Below, piece by piece: positions 30,457-38,319 of a stretch of DNA of 64,000 nt. The notes beneath the pieces are model-generated. The model was not told where the DNA came from. It made no database searches and was given only the letters and a program-made list of their open reading frames with translations. The stretch spans positions 124,001 to 188,000 of the forward strand of contig NZ_JARVWW010000003.1 of assembly GCF_029846715.1 (NCBI RefSeq). The letters are read 5' to 3'. Source of the stretch: Bradyrhizobium nivariense (lineage in GTDB: Bacteria; Pseudomonadota; Alphaproteobacteria; Rhizobiales; Xanthobacteraceae). Numbering within the stretch: position 1 is the stretch's first letter; the number at the start of each line of letters is the position of its first letter. The position numbers and the translations under genes are program-made.

Positions 30457-31590
30457 TCAGTATCGATATGGCTCGTGGTCGAACAGCGGAAACGCGCTGA
30501 ACACGCTCGGCGCGTTGGTTGCGGTCGCAGCATGCAGGCAGGATTTGTCGACCTCGGCGAACGAGGTCGCACCCAAGAGGCCGAGGCAGCGCAGCACTTC
30601 GTCCTCGAGTAGCTCCAGCATGCGCGCCACGCCGGCTTCGCCGGCCGCCGCCAGCGCCCAGCATTGCAGCCGGCCGATGCCGACGAGGTCGGCGCCCGCC
30701 GCGATCGCCTTGACGATGTCGGTGCCGCGGCCGAAGCCGCCATCGACCATGATCTTGGCGCGGCCGTTCACGGCATCGACGATCTCGGGCAGCACATGCA
30801 TGGCGCCGCGGCCGTGATCGAGCTGACGACCGCCATGGTTGGAGACGTAGATCCACTCGACGCCGTGATCGATCGCGATCAGCGCGTCCTCTGGCGTCGC
30901 GATGCCCTTGAGGATCAGCGGGATCTTGAACGTGTCCTTGATCATCTTCACCGTCCGCCACTCCAGGCCTTTCTGGAAATCGCCGCCGGTGGCTCGCAGG
31001 CGGCTCTCGCGAACGTAACGCTTGGCGATGTCGCGTTCGCGACGGCTGTAATGAGCGGTATCGACGGTCAGGCAAAAGGCGGCATAGGCGTTGTTCTCGG
31101 CCCGGCTGACAACGTCAGCGACGAAGGCATCGTCGCCGCGCACATAGAGCTGGTAGAGGCGCAGCGCGTCGGGTGCCGCCTCGGCGGTCTTCTCGAGGCC
31201 GGGCTCGGACACCGAACTCAGCATGTGCGCCGCACTGAAAGTCCCGCAGGCGCGTGCCACGCTCGCCGCACCATCCGGATCGAAGATCTCGAGCGCGCCG
31301 ACCGGGGCGAGCACCACCGGCAGGCGCATCTTGCGGCCGAATTGCTCGACCGAGCCGGCGACCTTGCTGACATCGCGCAGCACGCGCGGACGGAAGGCGA
31401 TCTCGTCCAGCGCCATGCGGTTGCGACGCATCGTGGTCTCGGTCTCGGCGGCGCCGACGATGTAGTCCCAGGCGTTCTGGTTGAGATTGGCGCGCGCCTT
31501 GCGGATGAATTCGTGTAGGTTCTGGAACGGCTCGGCGCTGGCGCCGAGTTCGACGTTCCTCTCCGGCTGGATGCGGGGCGCGTCATCCAT
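30457..31590 (-). CDS. FMN-dependent alpha-hydroxy acid oxidase/dehydrogenase
   Basis: 377 residues, TIM barrel of the lactate oxidase / glycolate oxidase / LldD family. The N-terminal part has NAWDYIVGAAETETTMRRN, the flavin site includes LAPVGALEIF and YQLYVRGD, the catalytic histidine-arginine pair is in SNHGGRQLDHG, and the FMN phosphate loop is in VDGGFGRGTDIVKA then GADLVGIGR. ATG 31590 has gggagg upstream. Oxidises an L-2-hydroxy acid to the oxo acid; the exact substrate (lactate, glycolate, mandelate) is not decided by sequence. Operon with the HAD hydrolase. Confidence 0.92.
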   Translation of the reverse strand: MDDAPRIQPERNVELGASAEPFQNLHEFIRKARANLNQNAWDYIVGAAETETTMRRNRMALDEIAFRPRVLRDVSKVAGSVEQFGRKMRLPVVLAPVGALEIFDPDGAASVARACGTFSAAHMLSSVSEPGLEKTAEAAPDALRLYQLYVRGDDAFVADVVSRAENNAYAAFCLTVDTAHYSRRERDIAKRYVRESRLRATGGDFQKGLEWRTVKMIKDTFKIPLILKGIATPEDALIAIDHGVEWIYVSNHGGRQLDHGRGAMHVLPEIVDAVNGRAKIMVDGGFGRGTDIVKAIAAGADLVGIGRLQCWALAAAGEAGVARMLELLEDEVLRCLGLLGATSFAEVDKSCLHAATATNAPSVFSAFPLFDHEPYRY

Positions 31591-31886
31591 TGTTGTCCTC
31601 CCGAGAATTTGAAGTCTTATTGTCATCGCCTATCGTGTCCGGCCCTCCAAAACCATCCTAAAATCGCATAGCTGCGAGGCGTGGGCTGGCGGACCGATTC
31701 CCGGCTTGCACGAAACGATTTCGGAACGTTGCCAAAAGTTTAGGCCCGGGCGAAGGGATTTTTACGGTCTACCCGCCGGCGTGGCGTCCCGGCCTTGAAG
31801 AAACCAGAATGGTATTGTGAACAGCGGGCTGGATCGCCATTTGCTTGGCGCCTCCGAAGCCCCAGAGCAAAAAGGCCAGCCTCTCC
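31591..31886. other. Divergent intergenic region between oxidase and S41 protease
   Basis: Nearly 300 bases that must hold both promoters. No clear -35/-10 pair, palindrome or small gene could be named. The S41 frame remains open up to a TTG at 31845. Confidence 0.4.
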
Positions 31887-33224
31887 ATGCGGAAAACCCT
31901 GCTGTTCCCCCTGGGCGCGCTCACCGGAGCGTGTCTGACCCTTCTGGTAGCCAGTCCGCACGGCGGCGTATGGGCAGCACGGGCGGCAGCGAGCGCGGAT
32001 GACGCCTATTCCCAGCTCAACTTGTTCGGCGAAGTGTTCGAGCGGGTGAAGGCGAGCTATGTCGAGAAGCCTGACAATGCCAAGCTGATGGAAGGCGCGA
32101 TCACCGGCATGGTGACCTCGCTCGATCCGCACTCGCGCTATATGAACGACAAAGCCTGGACCGAGATGCAGGAGACCACCTCCGGCGAGTTCGGCGGGCT
32201 CGGCATCGAGGTCACGATGGAGGAGGGCCTCGTCAAGGTCGTCTCGCCGATCGACGACACGCCGGCGTCCAAGGCCGGAATCATGTCGGGCGACCTCATC
32301 AGCAAGATCGATGGCGATGCCGTCCAGGGCATGACGCTCGAGCAGGCCGTCAACAAGATGAAGGGGCCGGTCGACACCCAGACCAAGCTCACGATCGTGC
32401 GCAAGGGGGCCGACGCCCCGCTCGACGTCGCGATCAAGCGCGAGATCATCCATGTGCGCCCCGTGCGCTTCCACGTCGAGAACGGCGATATCGGCTATAT
32501 CCGCGTCACCTCGTTCAACGAGCAGACCACCGATGGCCTGAAGAAGGCGATCGCATCGATCTCCAGGGATGTCCCGCCCGAGAAGCTGGTCGGGTACGTG
32601 ATGGACCTGCGCAATAATCCGGGCGGCCTGCTCGACCAGGCCGTGTCGGTGTCGAGCGCATTCCTGCAGCGCGGCGAGGTCGTCTCGACCCGCGGCCGCA
32701 ATGCCGAGGAGACCCAGCGCTTCACCGCGCATGGCGGCGACCTCACCAAGGGCAAACCGCTCGTGGTTCTCGTCAACGGCGGCTCGGCTTCGGCCTCCGA
32801 GATCGTGGCCGGCGCATTGCACGATCACAAGCGCGCGACCATCATCGGCACGCGTTCGTTCGGCAAGGGCTCGGTACAGACCATCATTCCGCTCGGCACC
32901 GGCAACGGCGCACTGGCGCTGACCACGGCGCGCTACTACACGCCGTCGGGCCGCTCGATCCAGGCCCAGGGCATCGCGCCCGACATCGAGATCCTCCAGG
33001 ACGTGCCGCCCGAGCTGAAGGGCCGGATGGACACCATGGCGGAGTCCCAGATGCGCGGCCATCTGCAGGCGGCCGATGGCACGGAGCAGACCGGATCGCA
33101 GTCCTATGTCCCGCCGGAAGAGAAGGACGATAAGGCCCTGCATACGGCGTATGACTTCCTGCACGGCCAAACCGCGAACGCTGTCGCGGCCAAGCCTGCG
33201 CCGAAGGCCGCGGTGCCGAACTAA
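31887..33224 (+). CDS. S41 family C-terminal processing peptidase (CtpA type)
   Basis: About 445 residues. Signal peptide/anchor at residues 1-30 (MRKTLLFPLGALTGACLTLL), a helical dimer segment (ASYVEKPDNAKLMEGAITGM), PDZ domain (GLGIEVTMEEGLVKVV...GDLISKIDGDAV), and the serine protease core with catalytic Ser in NGGSASASEIVAGALHDH and Lys in SFGKGSVQT. These periplasmic proteases trim or degrade proteins by their C-termini and often act on cell-wall hydrolases. C-terminal tail is Ala/Pro/Lys-rich. In many alphaproteobacteria ctpA stands with a murein peptidase gene; here it is alone and followed by a strong terminator. Confidence 0.94.
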   Translation: MRKTLLFPLGALTGACLTLLVASPHGGVWAARAAASADDAYSQLNLFGEVFERVKASYVEKPDNAKLMEGAITGMVTSLDPHSRYMNDKAWTEMQETTSGEFGGLGIEVTMEEGLVKVVSPIDDTPASKAGIMSGDLISKIDGDAVQGMTLEQAVNKMKGPVDTQTKLTIVRKGADAPLDVAIKREIIHVRPVRFHVENGDIGYIRVTSFNEQTTDGLKKAIASISRDVPPEKLVGYVMDLRNNPGGLLDQAVSVSSAFLQRGEVVSTRGRNAEETQRFTAHGGDLTKGKPLVVLVNGGSASASEIVAGALHDHKRATIIGTRSFGKGSVQTIIPLGTGNGALALTTARYYTPSGRSIQAQGIAPDIEILQDVPPELKGRMDTMAESQMRGHLQAADGTEQTGSQSYVPPEEKDDKALHTAYDFLHGQTANAVAAKPAPKAAVPN

Positions 33225-33246
33225 GCCTCGCCAGTTCCAGACATCG

Positions 33247-33288
33247 ATCGCCCGGGAGTGGTTGACCGCTCCCGGGCGATTTCGTTTT
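33247..33288 (+). terminator. Rho-independent terminator of the S41 protease gene
   Basis: Perfect 12-base stem atcgcccgggag/ctcccgggcgat with a ten-base loop, followed by ttcgtttt, 23 bases after the stop codon. Confidence 0.9.
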
Positions 33289-33298
33289 GGACGCCGTC

Positions 33299-33436
33299 TC
33301 AGCTGGGGTTCATGGCCGCAAAGGTGACCTCATAGCAGCCGTCGCGCTCGGCCCAGCGCCGGGCGCGGTCGCGCTCGACCAGCACTTCGTCGCGGGGATG
33401 GACCCGCTGAGAATCTGCCAACGACGCGACTTCCAA
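33299..33436 (-). other. Possible gene remnant or 45-residue ORF
   Basis: From a TTG at 33436 the minus strand reads LEVASLADSQRVHPRDEVLV, then RRWAERDGCYEVTFAAMNPS and TGA. The composition is protein-like, but there is no ribosome site and no ATG or GTG; the frame runs on upstream into the EamA gene. It may be the 3' end of an eroded gene. Confidence 0.25.
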
Positions 33437-33438
33437 GT

Positions 33439-34299
33439 TCAAATTGGTCGAGCGCTCGGTCTTAGCTGAGTGACGGCGACGCCGGAGATCGCGAGCAGCC
33501 CGCCGATCATCAATTTTGGAGTCATGCGTTCACCAAGGAACAACACGCTCGACATCAAGGCGAACACCGGAAGCAGCAGACCGAAGGGTGCGACGCGGCC
33601 CATGGAGCAACGCCCGATCAGCCAGAACCAAAGGCCAAACCCGACAATTCCTCCGATGAAAATCGTGTAGGCCAGTGCCAGCCAACCATGCCCGTCCGCC
33701 GTGACAAGGCTCGCCGCTTGTCCATGTTCAAGGAGCAACGACATCACCATGACCTGCGGCACCGTGAGCAGCGACGACCACCCCATCAACATCAGGGGAT
33801 CAAAAGGACCGTAGCGTTTGGTCAAGACGTTGGACACCGCGAATGCGAAGGCTGCGCCGACCACGAGCAGCAGCGGAAGCGCATTTGCCGACAGACCAGG
33901 CCCTGCTGCCAGCACGACCACGCCGACGAATGCAAGCACCACTCCAGCGGACGTGGTGAGAGACGGCCGCTCCGCAAGCAGCGGCCAGGCCAGCAGGACG
34001 GTGAAGGGCGTGGCGAGTTGAATTGCGACGGCCGACATGCTTCCCGAGCCGAGGCCGAGGCCAACATAGAAGAGCCCGAAGTTCAGTCCGCCAAGGAAAA
34101 ACGAAATCGCTGCGATCGGGCCAAACTGTTGACGTGCGGGCCTTTTGACAAAGGGAACAAGCAGCAGCGCGATGGCTAGGAAGCGCAGCGCGAGGAAGAA
34201 GAGGGGTGGAAACTCCATAACGCCAACTTTGATGGCCACGAATTGATAACCCCAGAGCAAGGGGACGACCACCGCGCAGACGATCTGAATGGCAGACAT
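33439..34299 (-). CDS. EamA/DMT family inner-membrane transporter
   Basis: 286 residues, ten membrane helices in two EamA halves (starting CAVVVPLLWGYQFVAIKVG, and second half LLLVVGAAFAFAVSNVLTKR). Family members export metabolites such as amino acids or S-adenosylmethionine; substrate here unknown. I chose ATG 34299 because the upstream extension to 34608 has non-membrane shadow sequence and runs through a palindrome. It follows the TetR gene on the same strand, and both carry the same palindrome in front, so it is probably regulated by that TetR protein. Confidence 0.88.
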   Translation of the reverse strand: MSAIQIVCAVVVPLLWGYQFVAIKVGVMEFPPLFFLALRFLAIALLLVPFVKRPARQQFGPIAAISFFLGGLNFGLFYVGLGLGSGSMSAVAIQLATPFTVLLAWPLLAERPSLTTSAGVVLAFVGVVVLAAGPGLSANALPLLLVVGAAFAFAVSNVLTKRYGPFDPLMLMGWSSLLTVPQVMVMSLLLEHGQAASLVTADGHGWLALAYTIFIGGIVGFGLWFWLIGRCSMGRVAPFGLLLPVFALMSSVLFLGERMTPKLMIGGLLAISGVAVTQLRPSARPI

Positions 34300-34315
34300 G
34301 GCATCGTTCTTTTCA

Positions 34316-34329
34316 AGACCATTCGGTCT
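34316..34329. promoter_or_regulatory. Probable TetR operator in front of the EamA gene
   Basis: agacc-attc-ggtct, a perfect 5+5 palindrome 17 bases upstream of the EamA ATG, matching the one at 34996. Confidence 0.65.
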
Positions 34330-34369
34330 AGATATAGGCGTGCGAACAGCGGAAACGTCCATGGTTTGT

Positions 34370-34984
34370 CTACCTGATGAAGCGGTCGAGAAAAGCGTCA
34401 ACGGTGGCTTGCGAAATGATCCGTGTCGGTGCCGTTTTACCGACCACCCGCAGGCCCTCGACGAAACAGACGAGAATTCGGGCGGCACTCGAAGGCTCGA
34501 CACCATCGGCCAGCTTGCCCGCTGCCTTCGCACGGGAAAGTGCACCAGCCACCCGAGCCTCCATGGCTTTGAAAAAGCTCCCGATGCGACGATCAATTTC
34601 GGCATCACGGCCAGCCAGTTCCATGGCTGTGGCTACCAACAGGCATCCGCGCCGACCATTGGCACCGCTGTTGCGGTCAACGTAGCCGGCAAGGTAGGCC
34701 CGCAGGCCGTCGACCGGCTCGCTGCGGGGGTCGAGTTCGATATCCATCCGTGTCAAGGCAATGGCAATGTAGCGATCAAGCGCAAGCAGGAAGAGCGAGT
34801 GCTTGTCACCGAAAGCGGCGTAAAGGCTGCCCCGCGAGAGCTTCGTCGCACGAAGAAGGTCCGGGAGCGCCGTGGCGTGATAGCCGCGGGACCAGAACAC
34901 GCCCATCGCGCGTTCGACAGCTGCTTCCATGTCGAAACTTCGGGGACGGCCACGGGGCGAGGGAACTGGGTTCTGGCGGCGCAT
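34370..34984 (-). CDS. TetR/AcrR family transcriptional regulator
   Basis: 204 residues. N-terminal helix-turn-helix: AMGVFWSRGYHATALPDLL followed by TKLSRGSLYAAFGDKHSLF (residues ~26-66). The C-terminal ligand domain contains GRRGCLLVATAMEL and a final FLDRFIR; the former is typical of the TetR_C_16/AefR-like groups. Probable autorepressor: a palindrome lies at the promoter 12 bases upstream of its start. The regulated partner is most likely the EamA transporter downstream. Confidence 0.93.
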   Translation of the reverse strand: MRRQNPVPSPRGRPRSFDMEAAVERAMGVFWSRGYHATALPDLLRATKLSRGSLYAAFGDKHSLFLLALDRYIAIALTRMDIELDPRSEPVDGLRAYLAGYVDRNSGANGRRGCLLVATAMELAGRDAEIDRRIGSFFKAMEARVAGALSRAKAAGKLADGVEPSSAARILVCFVEGLRVVGKTAPTRIISQATVDAFLDRFIR

Positions 34985-34995
34985 CGCTTATATAT

Positions 34996-35009
34996 AGACC
35001 AAATGGTCT
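34996..35009. promoter_or_regulatory. Probable TetR operator in front of the tetR gene
   Basis: agacc-aaat-ggtct palindrome within an AT-rich stretch (tatatatagacc), overlapping the expected -10 region of the tetR gene. Same half-site as at 34316. Confidence 0.65.
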
Positions 35010-35120
35010 TCAATTCCAAGCCTGGCGCCGTTTGGCTGTCCGCCAATGTCATCTCTGGCTCATGAGCAGGAATGCTCCGAGCAATTGCGGGGTTTCCGCT
35101 CAGCTGTATGAGGACAGGCG

Positions 35121-37841
35121 CTAGCCTGCTTCGCGGCGTCGGCTCTCTTGGTCGCCGTGCTGGACGAGACGGCTGCGATGGAGCGCGAACAGCTCCAGCA
35201 CCTTGTCGGCGGGCTTCGCAGCGCTGAACAGATAGCCCTGCATCTCGGAGCAGCCGAGCGCGCGGAGCAGCCGCCGCTGCTCCTCGGTCTCGACGCCCTC
35301 GGCCGTGGTGGTTATGCGGCGGGCGGCTGCTAAGTTGACGACGGCCTGGACGATGCTGGCGGAGCCGTCGGGGCCGGCGATGTCGTTGACGAAGCAGCGG
35401 TCGATCTTGATCTTGTCGAACGGGAAGCGGTGCAGATAGCTCAGCGAGGAGTAGCCGGTGCCGAAATCGTCGAGCGCGATGCGGACGCCGATGGCGCGGA
35501 GTTGATGCAGGATCGCAAGCGCGGTGTCGTCGTCACGGATCAGCACCGCCTCGGTGATCTCGAGCTCGAGCCGGCTGGCCGGAAAATTGGAGGCGGCGAG
35601 CGCCGCCATGATCTTCAGCGCCAGCGTGCCGCTCTTGAACTGCACCGGCGAGACGTTGACGGCGAGGCGGATGTCGTCGGGCCAGTTCGCCGCGTCCCGG
35701 CAGGCGGTCGCCAGCACCCATTCGCCGATCTCGTTGATCAGGCCGGTGTCCTCGGCGATCGGGATGAACTCGGCCGGCGAGACCATGCCGCGTTCGGGGT
35801 GGCGCCAGCGCACCAGCGCCTCGCAGCCGGTGATGCGGTCGTCCTTCAGGGCGAGGCAGGGCTGGTAATAGACCTCGAGGCCGCCATGGGCGATGGCGTG
35901 GCGCAGGTCGATCTCGAGCTGCCGCCGCTCGTGGATCTTGGCGTCCATCTCCGGCTCGAAAAAGCGGTAGGTGCGGCGTCCGGCGGCTTTGGCGGCGTAC
36001 ATCGCCATGTCCGCGTTCTTCAGGATTTGGTCCAGCGCCGTTCCGTGTTCCGGCGCCAGCGCGATGCCGATGCTGGCGTCGGTGGCAAGATGATGGCCCA
36101 TGCAGTCGAACGGCGCGCGGATGGCCTCGAACAGCCGCGCGACCAGCTCGTTGACCTGGTCCAGCGACGTCACCGCGCTCTGTACGATGGCGAATTCGTC
36201 GCCGCCGAGCCGCGCCACGAAGTCCGCCGGACCCGCGCACCGGCGGAGGCTCTGCGCGACCGCCTTCAGGAGTTCGTCGCCGACAAGGTGCCCGAGCGCG
36301 TCGTTGACGCCCTTGAACTCGTCGATGTCGATGTAGTGCACCGCGAGTTGTTCGTCTCCGGCGACGAGAGCCAGTTCCTCGCGCAGATGTTCGTGGAACA
36401 TGGTGCGGTTAGGCAGGTCGGTCAGCGCGTCGTAATGAGCGAGATGGGTGATGCGCTCCTCGATACGCCGGCGCTCCGTGATGTCCTCATGCGTCGCCAC
36501 CCAGCCGCCGTCGGTGAGCGGCTCGTTGACGATCTGGATCGAGCGACCGTCGGAGGTATCGATCACCATCGAATTGCGCGCATGGATGTCGCGCAGGACC
36601 CGCGCGACATACTGGTCCAAATCGCCTGTGAACGAGCCGGTGGCCCTGCGGTGCGCAATGATGTCGTGGAAGCTGCAGCCGGGTCTCACGATTGCGGCCG
36701 ACAGCCCGTACATCTCGATGTAGCGCTGATTACAGATCACGAGCTGCTGCGAGGCGTTGAACAGCAGCAGGCCCTGGGTCATGTTGTTGACGGCGCGGTC
36801 GAGACGCTGCTTTTCCAGCGTCAGCCGTTCCCGCGAAAGGCGGTGCTGCTCCAGGAGCTTGCGTACGATCGCGATCAGCACGCCCGCGATGGCGAGCGCG
36901 GAAGAGGCGGCGACCGAGATCAGCATGCCGATCTGCTCGCGCCAGTCCGTCAGGGCCGCCGCGCGCGTCGTGGTGGCCATCATCAGGATCGGGAAGTGCG
37001 GCAGGGCGTGTGAGGAAATCAGCCGGTCCTCGCCGTCGACGGGGCTCATCAAGCGGCCGGCAAAATGGTCGAGCCCGAAGACCCTTTGATGCGCGAACGG
37101 TCCGTTCTTGAAATTCCGCCCCATCAATTCGCTGGAATGGGGATAACGGGCGAGCAGCGTGCCGTCCCGGTGCAGCATCGAGATCGTCGCGCCCTCGCCG
37201 AGCACGGCGGACTCGAAGAACTTTTCGAAATTTGCCGGCTCGATGCCGCGTCCGACCACACCCATGAATTCGCCGTTTGGTCCGACGATCTTGCGCACGA
37301 TCAGGATGGTCCAGGCGCCGGAGACGCGGCTGTGCAGTGGCTCGATCAGGACGTCGGGAGCATAGGGATCGTACCGGAAGGTCCGGAAATAGGCGCGATC
37401 GGCAACGTTCACGTTCGGAGCTGGCCATGCCGTCGACGAATTGATCAAATTGCCTTCGGCATCGATGATGTTGACGCCGCCCATGTAGGGCAGTGCCTCG
37501 ATCTTCGAGCGCAGCATCCGGTGGATGTCCTGGCCGGAGAGGCGTTTGCGATAGTCCGCTGCACTGGTGATGCCGGTCGCGCGAACGTGGTCGACAAAAT
37601 CCTTCTGGATGACGGCGAAATCCTGCAATTGCTGGTCGAAATGATGGGCAAGCATCAGCACGGTGTTTTCCAGCTCGCGGCCGGAGTTGCGCAGCGCACG
37701 TTCGCGGAAATTCTGCGCCATCAGCGTCGCGCCGACGGCGATCGCCGCGATCAGCAGCGTGCCGCCCACCACCAGCCAGCGGATCGGTCCGCTGCGCACG
37801 AAGGCCCGGTCAAAAAGGCGACTGCAGAATCTCGTCATCAT
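35121..37841 (-). CDS. Membrane diguanylate cyclase/phosphodiesterase (dCache-PAS-GGDEF-EAL)
   Basis: About 906 residues. N-terminal membrane helix (WLVVGGTLLIAAIAVGATLM), a large periplasmic sensor domain of Cache type (residues ~50-300: LENTVLMLAHHFDQQL, VADRAYFRTFRYDP, GVVGRGIEPANF), a second membrane helix (ISVAASSALAIAGVLIAIV), a PAS domain (LLFNASQQLVICNQRY), GGDEF with intact RLGGDEFAIV, and EAL with intact CEALVRWRHPE and DDFGTGYSSL. Both c-di-GMP making and degrading activities are therefore possible. Start uncertain (ATG 37841, ATG 37838 or TTG 37874). No linked signalling partner; the Flp pilin gene is divergent to it. Confidence 0.93.
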   Translation of the reverse strand: MMTRFCSRLFDRAFVRSGPIRWLVVGGTLLIAAIAVGATLMAQNFRERALRNSGRELENTVLMLAHHFDQQLQDFAVIQKDFVDHVRATGITSAADYRKRLSGQDIHRMLRSKIEALPYMGGVNIIDAEGNLINSSTAWPAPNVNVADRAYFRTFRYDPYAPDVLIEPLHSRVSGAWTILIVRKIVGPNGEFMGVVGRGIEPANFEKFFESAVLGEGATISMLHRDGTLLARYPHSSELMGRNFKNGPFAHQRVFGLDHFAGRLMSPVDGEDRLISSHALPHFPILMMATTTRAAALTDWREQIGMLISVAASSALAIAGVLIAIVRKLLEQHRLSRERLTLEKQRLDRAVNNMTQGLLLFNASQQLVICNQRYIEMYGLSAAIVRPGCSFHDIIAHRRATGSFTGDLDQYVARVLRDIHARNSMVIDTSDGRSIQIVNEPLTDGGWVATHEDITERRRIEERITHLAHYDALTDLPNRTMFHEHLREELALVAGDEQLAVHYIDIDEFKGVNDALGHLVGDELLKAVAQSLRRCAGPADFVARLGGDEFAIVQSAVTSLDQVNELVARLFEAIRAPFDCMGHHLATDASIGIALAPEHGTALDQILKNADMAMYAAKAAGRRTYRFFEPEMDAKIHERRQLEIDLRHAIAHGGLEVYYQPCLALKDDRITGCEALVRWRHPERGMVSPAEFIPIAEDTGLINEIGEWVLATACRDAANWPDDIRLAVNVSPVQFKSGTLALKIMAALAASNFPASRLELEITEAVLIRDDDTALAILHQLRAIGVRIALDDFGTGYSSLSYLHRFPFDKIKIDRCFVNDIAGPDGSASIVQAVVNLAAARRITTTAEGVETEEQRRLLRALGCSEMQGYLFSAAKPADKVLELFALHRSRLVQHGDQESRRREAG

Positions 37842-38154
37842 GATCGATCGTTGTCGTGCACACGTCAGGGTCAATTCTTGGTCCCGGAAACATCCGCTGG
37901 TTTAAGGGAACGGAGTGGAAGCGAAGTTAGGAAGCTGGGTTAATGCGCCGTGAATGGACACTCACAAAAGCAATCAATGCGCGGGACGCGAGACCTGCAG
38001 GAATTGCAGGAAGCTTCCGCGCGGCCGGACAATTTCTGCCGGCCATCGCGATGATCAATCGAAGCTTAACCATCTAAGGTGCTGGCGATCCTTAAGTTCG
38101 CATTGGCACACGACTCGCGAGCGTCTTCGCAACGACGCGGAGGAGGATACGATC
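37842..38154. other. Intergenic region upstream of the Flp pilin gene
   Basis: Contains at 38103-38118 the sequence ttggcacacgactcgc, with the GG-N10-GC spacing of sigma-54 promoters but a poor -12 element, and at 37940-37954 ttaa-N7-tgaa, one mismatch from the CtrA consensus. Neither is proven. No gene was seen. Confidence 0.35.
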
Positions 38155-38319
38155 ATGAAGAATACTTTGAAGAAATTTCTCGCCGACGAAACCGGCGCAA
38201 CCGCGATCGAGTACGGCCTGATCGCCGCCGGCATCGCGCTTGCGATCATCACCGTGGTGAACGGCATGGGCAGCAGGCTCAGTTCAAAATTCGGGTCGAT
38301 CAGTGCATCGCTGCGCTGA
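38155..38319 (+). CDS. Flp family type IVb pilin
   Basis: 54 residues from ATG 38155 with the strong ribosome site ggaggagg. The prepilin peptidase site and Flp motif are present (DETGATAIEYGLIAAGIALA: cleavage after Gly, then ATAIEY), followed by the hydrophobic helix and a short Ser-rich tail. Flp pilins form thin adhesive tad pili. No tad/cpa assembly genes are in the window, so this is an orphan pilin gene as often found in Bradyrhizobium. Its last 20 bases overlap the convergent MFS gene. Confidence 0.92.
   Translation: MKNTLKKFLADETGATAIEYGLIAAGIALAIITVVNGMGSRLSSKFGSISASLR

Noticed and set aside
31740-33170. 476-codon open frame antisense to the S41 protease
   Set aside because: Mirror of a high-G+C coding gene; the product is rich in Arg/His/Leu without any motif, while the plus strand encodes a complete protease.
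35430-37013. 527-codon open frame antisense to the GGDEF-EAL gene
   Set aside because: Low-complexity Arg/Asp/Val composition; opposite strand has all catalytic motifs of GGDEF and EAL.
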